Assembly (NCBI GenBank): GCA_945860085.1
Contig: CAMAPJ010000016.1
Location: 1-39,578 of the forward strand
DNA from: Synechococcus sp. UW140
GTDB lineage: Bacteria > Cyanobacteriota > Cyanobacteriia > PCC-6307 > Cyanobiaceae
Direction of reading: 5' to 3'
DNA: 39,578 nt
In this document: piece by piece, positions 35,096-39,578 of the stretch
How positions within the stretch are numbered: the first letter of the stretch is position 1
Layout: every line of letters starts with the position of its first letter
Program-made: the position numbers and the translations under genes
The notes under the pieces: generated by a model
The model's database searches: none
What the model saw: only the letters and a program-made list of their open reading frames with translations
What the model was told of the DNA's origin: nothing

Positions 35096-35506
35096 TTAGG
35101 TGTCAGTCTGCTTGCAGCTCATCTCTCCGGTACCTGATACTTCTATGGTCACGCCCGTGACATTCGAAAAGGTTTTGCCAAGGCAGTCGACTGTTGTGGG
35201 GGCGGCAAATTCGCGACTTACTAAATCTAATGTAGTGGGTGGATTGGCGCCACCACAAGCAATTGCGCTTCCTACTGGTGGGTGAACCGTGGAGGCGGCT
35301 TCGTCAGCCTCCGCGTTGAAGGTTGCGCATTCCTTGGCAATGCCCACCAATTCGCCCACCTTCGACTTGGCATCGGCCCGATTGCGGGCATTGAGGAACT
35401 GGGGAATCGCCACAGCGGAGAGGAGGCCGATGATCGCCACCACGATCATCAGTTCCACCAACGTGAAACCAGTCGGATTGGCTTTGGCTTTCTTTGGGAG
35501 GGCCAT
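35096..35506 (-). CDS. pilA: Type IV pilin-like protein (136 aa)
   Basis: The N-terminus is a class III pre-pilin leader, MALPKKAKANPTG, cut after Gly13 before FTLVELMIVVAIIGLLSAVA; Glu5 of the mature protein (Glu18) is present for filament assembly. The globular part is short, with four Cys (60, 84, 108, 131) that may pair in disulfides. This fits a major or minor pilin exported by the type IV pilus machine, used for motility, adhesion or DNA uptake. The ATG at 35506 is required for a leader of normal length. No pil assembly genes are nearby; cyanobacterial pilin genes are often scattered. Confidence 0.9.
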   Translation of the reverse strand: MALPKKAKANPTGFTLVELMIVVAIIGLLSAVAIPQFLNARNRADAKSKVGELVGIAKECATFNAEADEAASTVHPPVGSAIACGGANPPTTLDLVSREFAAPTTVDCLGKTFSNVTGVTIEVSGTGEMSCKQTDT

Positions 35507-35903
35507 TCGCCATCCGCTGGGCCTAGGGCTAGTTGGTATGGATGCTTGCCTGGGGCCTGACTGTTGCAGTGCGGTAGAGTGCCGGCGTGCATCCCGGTCA
35601 AGGGGAATCATCATGGCTTTCCTGCCAATAAGAGGACAAAGGGTTGGCCTTGAAAAGATTGTCTTTGCAGCAGCGGTTTGGGGCGGGCACTGATTCTTTG
35701 CTGAGCCCAGCCGACCACGCTTTGCAGAGCGTTTGTTCAGCATAGGTGCTCCATGGCCTGCCGAACAATGTCGAGAAAGAATTTGCAAGAACTGCAATTT
35801 GTCCGGCGATCGTGTTGGTCTCGGCTTGGCGTTTGGGGGCTTTGGTTGGGCGAAAGCTCAGTTGCCCCTCCTAACCTCCCGGCTGCGCCGCCAGCCCCAG
35901 CCC
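35507..35903. other. Intergenic region between divergent pilin and aldolase genes
   Basis: This 397-bp stretch should hold the promoters of both flanking genes. Both flanking frames stay open into it, but neither extension has protein-like conservation. I see no convincing -35/-10 pair, RNA gene or repeat. Confidence 0.5.
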
Positions 35904-38015
35904 ATGACCGTTCTCAACCGCTGGTCGGATGCCGCCGCCGCCGAGGCTGTGGCTGCCTATGGGGCCCAGGGGGTGGCGGAAGCCCTGGCCCTGCGCACCT
36001 ACTCAGCCCGGCTGCTGGGTGCCGATCCAGGCCTAGTGCTCCATGGCGGCGGCAACACCTCGGTCAAAACCACGGTGACGGGGCTGCTGGGTGAAACGAT
36101 CCCGGTGCTCTGCGTGAAGGGATCGGGCTGGGACCTGGCCACGATCGAGCCCCCCGGCCATCCGGCCGTGCGCCTGGAACCCCTGCTGGCCCTGCGGGCC
36201 CTGGATCGCCTTAGTGATGAGGCGATGGTGGCGGCCCAGCGCCAGAACCTGATCGATCCGGCTGCCCCCAACCCGTCGGTGGAGGCCCTGCTGCACGCAT
36301 TTCTTCCCCACACCTACGTCGACCACACCCATTCGATCGCCCTGTTGGCCCTAGCCGACCAGCCCGATGCCGAAGCGATCTGCCGCCAGGTCTATGGCGA
36401 TCGGGTTGCCCTGGTGCCCTATGTGAGGCCCGGCTTTGACCTGGCCCTGGCCGCCGCCGCCGCCTACGAGCAGGCGGCCGCCCGCGCCGCCGACCAGGGC
36501 ATCGAGCTCGAGGGCATGGTGCTGCTCAAGCACGGCCTCTTCTCCTTTGGGGCCACGGCCAAACAGAGCTACGGGCGGATGATTGCGCTGGTGCGCCAAG
36601 CCGAGGAGCGCATTGCCTTGGCGCAGGGCGCCCAAGCCTCCAGCCAGCCAGCCCCCGTGCCGGTGCCCATCAGCGCTGCGGCGGCTGTGCTGCCGGTGCT
36701 GCGGGGGGCCCTGGGCCGGGCCGCCGAGGCCCAAGCGGCGCCGCTGCGCTGGCTGCTCGACCTGCGCGCCACGCCCCTGGCCCTGGAGCTGGTGAACGAT
36801 TCCCGCCTGGCCGGTTGGGCCGGCCGCGGCGTTGCCACCCCCGACCATGTGATCCGCACCAAGGCCAGTCCGTTGGTGTTGCCAGCCCAGCCGACGGCCG
36901 CCCAGATCGAGCAGGCCCTAGGCGCTTACATCGCCGATTACCAGGCCTACTTCGAGCGCCAGAACGCCCGGGCCGGGGGCATCAAAAATCCCCTGGATCC
37001 CCTGCCGCGGTTGGTGGCGATCCCGGGCCTGGGCCTGATCGGCATCGGCAAGAGCGCGGCGGAGGCCTCCGTGGCCGCTGACATTGGCCTGGCCTGGGCC
37101 CGCACCCTGCTGGCGGCGGAAGCCGTGGGCCGCTTCGAGCCCGTCGGTGAGGCCGACACCTTTGCGATGGAGTACTGGAGCCTGGAGCAGGCCAAGCTCG
37201 GCAAGGGCAGCGAAAAGCCCCTGGCCCGCCAGGTGGTGCTCGTGACCGGCGCCGGCGGCGGCATTGGTGCGGCCACGGCCCGGGCCTTTGCGGCCCAGGG
37301 GGCGGAGCTGGCCCTGCTCGATCGCGATGGCGAGAGCGCTGCTGCCACGGCCAAAGCCTGTGGCCGCCAGGCCCTGGCCCTCGGGTGCGACCTCACCGAT
37401 CCGGAGGCCCTGCGGCACGCCATGGACCAGGTGGTGGCCCGTTTCGGCGGCCTGGATCTGGTGGTGAGCAATGCCGGGGCCGCCTGGAGTGGCGCCATGG
37501 CCAGCCTGAGCGAGGCTGACCTACGGGCCAGTTTCGAGCTCAATCTCTTTTCTCATCAGGCCGTGGCCCAGGCGGCCATGGCGGTGTTTCGGGCCCAGGA
37601 TTCGGGCGATGCCGCCCAGGCCGCCAGCCGGCCGGTGCTGGGCGGCCAGTTGCTGTTCAACGTCAGCAAGCAGGCCCTCAACCCTGGCCCCAACTTTGGC
37701 GCGTACGGCATCGCTAAGGCGGCCCTGCTGGCCCTGATGCGCCAGTACGCCCTCGAAGGCGGCCCGGAAGGGATCCGCTCCAATGCGATCAATGCCGATC
37801 GCATCCGCTCCGGCCTGCTCGATGACGCCATGATCCGCACCCGCTCCGCCGCCCGGGGCCTCAGCGAGGCCGACTACATGGCTGGCAACCTGCTCTCCCG
37901 GGAGGTGCGCGCCAGTGATGTGGCCGATGCCTTTGTTTCCCTAGCCCAGCTGGAGCGCAGCACCGGCGTGGTGCTGACCGTCGATGGCGGCAACGTGGCG
38001 GCGATGGTGCGCTGA
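35904..38015 (+). CDS. Bifunctional class II aldolase / short-chain dehydrogenase (703 aa)
   Basis: The N-terminal part (to about residue 450) is a class II sugar-phosphate aldolase: RLLGADPGLVLHGGGNTSVKT with the phosphate-binding loop, HTYVDHTHSIALLAL with zinc-ligand His residues, and VLLKHGLFSFG. The C-terminal part (residues about 455-703) is an SDR: VVLVTGAGGGIGAATARAFA (NAD site), SNAGAAWSG, active-site YGIAK and a C-terminal VDGGNVAAMVR. The architecture matches the RhaE/RhaW-like rhamnulose-1-phosphate aldolase/lactaldehyde dehydrogenase fusion family. Its substrate in this organism is unknown because no rhamnose isomerase or kinase is present; deoxy- or methylthio-pentulose phosphates are alternatives. 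The ATG at 35904 is chosen as the first with family-like sequence. Confidence 0.92.
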   Translation: MTVLNRWSDAAAAEAVAAYGAQGVAEALALRTYSARLLGADPGLVLHGGGNTSVKTTVTGLLGETIPVLCVKGSGWDLATIEPPGHPAVRLEPLLALRALDRLSDEAMVAAQRQNLIDPAAPNPSVEALLHAFLPHTYVDHTHSIALLALADQPDAEAICRQVYGDRVALVPYVRPGFDLALAAAAAYEQAAARAADQGIELEGMVLLKHGLFSFGATAKQSYGRMIALVRQAEERIALAQGAQASSQPAPVPVPISAAAAVLPVLRGALGRAAEAQAAPLRWLLDLRATPLALELVNDSRLAGWAGRGVATPDHVIRTKASPLVLPAQPTAAQIEQALGAYIADYQAYFERQNARAGGIKNPLDPLPRLVAIPGLGLIGIGKSAAEASVAADIGLAWARTLLAAEAVGRFEPVGEADTFAMEYWSLEQAKLGKGSEKPLARQVVLVTGAGGGIGAATARAFAAQGAELALLDRDGESAAATAKACGRQALALGCDLTDPEALRHAMDQVVARFGGLDLVVSNAGAAWSGAMASLSEADLRASFELNLFSHQAVAQAAMAVFRAQDSGDAAQAASRPVLGGQLLFNVSKQALNPGPNFGAYGIAKAALLALMRQYALEGGPEGIRSNAINADRIRSGLLDDAMIRTRSAARGLSEADYMAGNLLSREVRASDVADAFVSLAQLERSTGVVLTVDGGNVAAMVR

Positions 38016-38060
38016 CGGGCGGCCTGGCGGCCTGGCTGCGAGCGGGTGTGGGGTTTCGAC

Positions 38061-38136
38061 CCTTGGGCCTGGTTTGGGCTCTTGGCTTGGGTTGCTGGCT
38101 TGGGCTCCTGGTTTGGTTCCCCGGCTTGGAGTTTGG
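38061..38136 (+). repeat. G/T-rich low-complexity repeat between aldolase and gltS
   Basis: Degenerate copies of a TTGGGCTCCTGG-like unit of about 10-13 bp recur through this stretch, in the 209-bp gap between two convergent genes. A short CGTGC/GCACG stem follows at 38138-38155, but it lacks a T-run. No gene is seen. Confidence 0.5.
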
Positions 38137-38224
38137 GCGTGCTGTTTTCGGCACGATCGAATGGGAGTAGCGGTTTGGCTCGGGAGTAGGGGCTCTTGAG
38201 TCGTCCGTTTCGCTCCCTCGGCGC

Positions 38225-39578
38225 CTAGACCCGCCGGCTGGCTAGGGCCAGCCCCAGGCTGGCCCAGATCACGACCAAGCCAAAACACAGGGCGGTCCAG
38301 GCGGGCAGGCCCCAGCCGGCGATCGCCAGGGGCGCCACCACCGTGATCACGCCGCCGGCGAGCAGGGGCTGGAGCAGCAGCTGCTTGATTGAAAAGGCCT
38401 GCAGGGCCTCACTGCGGTCGTCGGGATCGGCCATGCGCAGCAGCAGCAGACCGCTGGCCGCCACTCCGGTGGCCTGGCCGAATTCGATCACGGCCCGCTC
38501 GAACCAGTCCTTGGGCAAAATCCGTGGCGCCAGCAGCAACACCACCGCCAGGTTCCAGAACAACCCAGCCAGGGACAGCACCGTTAGGGGCAGCCAGTCT
38601 TGGCGCAGCAGGGCCAGGTCCAGGCCTGCCGTGGCGGCGGTGATCAGCAGGTCGGCCGAGAGGGTGCCGGTTTGGCCCTGGATCGGCGCCGACACCCAGT
38701 GGGCCCGATCGAGGCGCTCCAGCACCAGCCGCACCAGCAGGGAGCCCACTAGGGCTAGGGGAAACACCGGTAGGGCATCGATCACTAGGGCGAAGCCGCC
38801 GCCGGTTCGCTCGGCCAGGCCGCGGAGCAAGGCCAGTAATCCCACCCCGATCAGCACCGCCACCCCTGCCAGGGCCAGATTCACGGCCCAGGCCGCCAGG
38901 TTTTGCAAGGACCCCTGGGGGGCGGCCTTCGCTCCTGGCAAGGAGGTCGCCCCTGGCAAGGAGGTCGCAGTTGAGAGGGCGTCATTGGCTGGCCCCGCGG
39001 TGCCAATGGCCGGCCAGGAGCTGGTCCAGCCGCGGCTGCGGCCCACCACCACCAGCACGCCGCCCACCAGGGTGGAGGCCAATAGACCCACCGTGGCTAG
39101 GGCTAGGCCCAGGGCTTCGCCAGCGGGAAAGCCGAGGCTGGCGTAGCTGGGGCCCATGGCAGCGGCGGAGCCATGGCCGCCCTCGTAAGCCACCTCGATC
39201 AGGCAGGCCATCAGCGGACTCACCCCCAGCAAGGGTTGCAGCAGAAACAACACCGCCAGTCCCGCCACCAGAAACTGGCCGAAGGCCAGGGTGAGGGCGA
39301 GCAGCAACTGGGCCGAGACCGGTTGCCATAGCCCCGCCAGTTTCGGCAGCGGTTTACCCAGCAGCAGGGTGGCGAACACCAGGGTCAAGAGCACCAAGGG
39401 CAGGTCGGCCCAGAGCTGCATCACCGGCGCTGGAAACAGGGGCACCAGGCCGGAGGGGGCCAGGGCTAGGCCGAGCAGGCCGGCCACCAGGGCCTCGGGG
39501 ATGCCGACCAGCCGCAGCTGCAGCCGGTGGCCGATGGCCCGCCCTAGGCCCAGCAACACCACCAGGACCACCATGGCC
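38225..39578 (-). CDS. gltS: GltS-type sodium/glutamate symporter, 5' end outside the window (at least 449 aa)
   Basis: The protein is a polytopic membrane carrier with about ten hydrophobic helices in two halves. The re-entrant loop motif YEGGHGSAAAMG in the first half and a second-half region with GQATGVAASGLLLLRMADP match the ESS/GltS family, which imports glutamate with sodium. A poorly conserved central loop is enlarged by an 18-bp duplication (TSLPGA twice). An ATG occurs at 39574, but the first membrane helix appears already under way, so the gene probably begins beyond the window. The stop at 38225 faces the aldolase gene. Confidence 0.8.
   Translation of the reverse strand, partial: AMVVLVVLLGLGRAIGHRLQLRLVGIPEALVAGLLGLALAPSGLVPLFPAPVMQLWADLPLVLLTLVFATLLLGKPLPKLAGLWQPVSAQLLLALTLAFGQFLVAGLAVLFLLQPLLGVSPLMACLIEVAYEGGHGSAAAMGPSYASLGFPAGEALGLALATVGLLASTLVGGVLVVVGRSRGWTSSWPAIGTAGPANDALSTATSLPGATSLPGAKAAPQGSLQNLAAWAVNLALAGVAVLIGVGLLALLRGLAERTGGGFALVIDALPVFPLALVGSLLVRLVLERLDRAHWVSAPIQGQTGTLSADLLITAATAGLDLALLRQDWLPLTVLSLAGLFWNLAVVLLLAPRILPKDWFERAVIEFGQATGVAASGLLLLRMADPDDRSEALQAFSIKQLLLQPLLAGGVITVVAPLAIAGWGLPAWTALCFGLVVIWASLGLALASRRV
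38934..38969 (-). repeat. 18-bp tandem duplication within gltS
   Basis: CCTGGCAAGGAGGTCGCC occurs twice in a row, with one mismatch at the last base. On the coding strand it gives Thr-Ser-Leu-Pro-Gly-Ala repeated in the central hydrophilic loop of the transporter, preserving frame. Confidence 0.9.

Overview
The window looks like the chromosome of a GC-rich, phycobilisome-containing picocyanobacterium (Synechococcus/Cyanobium type). The reasons are a rod-core linker (CpcG-like), a CpcS/CpeS-type bilin lyase, an orange carotenoid protein operon with its fluorescence recovery protein, a SufR repressor divergent from ftrC-sufBCDS, and several conserved cyanobacterial families (DUF1400, DUF4912, RarA with an extra C-terminal domain). 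No tRNA, rRNA, insertion sequence, prophage, CRISPR array or replication origin was recognised.

Layout. 0.2-1.4 kb: a small hypothetical gene and a secreted DUF1400 protein. 1.4-3.8 kb (-): RarA clamp-loader-like ATPase fused to an uncharacterised domain. 3.9-8.3 kb (+): two-gene RND efflux system. A hairpin terminator at 8466-8496 separates it from convergent phosphoglucomutase (pgm, -). 10.3-12.6 kb (-): a small lipoprotein and a decayed C1-type cysteine peptidase with a very acidic tail. 12.9-14.4 kb: divergent HxlR regulator and NmrA-type oxidoreductase. 14.5-17.6 kb (-): phospholipase-D-like lipoprotein with an EF-hand, a small membrane protein and a DUF4912 protein. 17.7-20.6 kb (-): sufR, an unknown gene, cpcS and cpcG, ending in a strong terminator. 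21.0-26.3 kb (+): ftrC-sufBCDS. 26.4-30.1 kb: methyltransferase, aldo/keto reductase, DUF1543 protein and mtnA. 30.3-31.2 kb (-): broken GH12-like glycosidase. 31.3-31.9 kb (-): AT-richer flavodoxin-fold quinone reductase. 32.9-35.0 kb (+): ocp-crtW-frp. 35.1-35.5 kb (-): type IV pilin. 35.9-38.0 kb (+): class II aldolase/short-chain dehydrogenase fusion. 38.2 kb to the window edge (-): GltS-type glutamate symporter, cut by the edge.

Two functional modules dominate. The first is iron-sulfur assembly: SufR, the SufBCDS machinery and the Fe-S enzyme FtrC. On the sufR side it runs through tightly overlapping genes into phycobilisome assembly genes. The second is phycobilisome photoprotection: the OCP quencher, the ketolase that makes its ketocarotenoid, and the FRP that switches it off, in one operon.

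I see no wholly new multi-gene system. The items I would check first are: the sufR-unknown-cpcS-cpcG arrangement with a candidate SufR operator; two decayed enzymes (C1 peptidase and GH12) that each also lost their catalytic nucleophile; the 18-bp tandem repeats that build a long N-terminal extension on SufR and recur in two other genes; and the EF-hand inserted in the PLD-like lipoprotein. All functional assignments come from reading motifs by eye; no database search was run.
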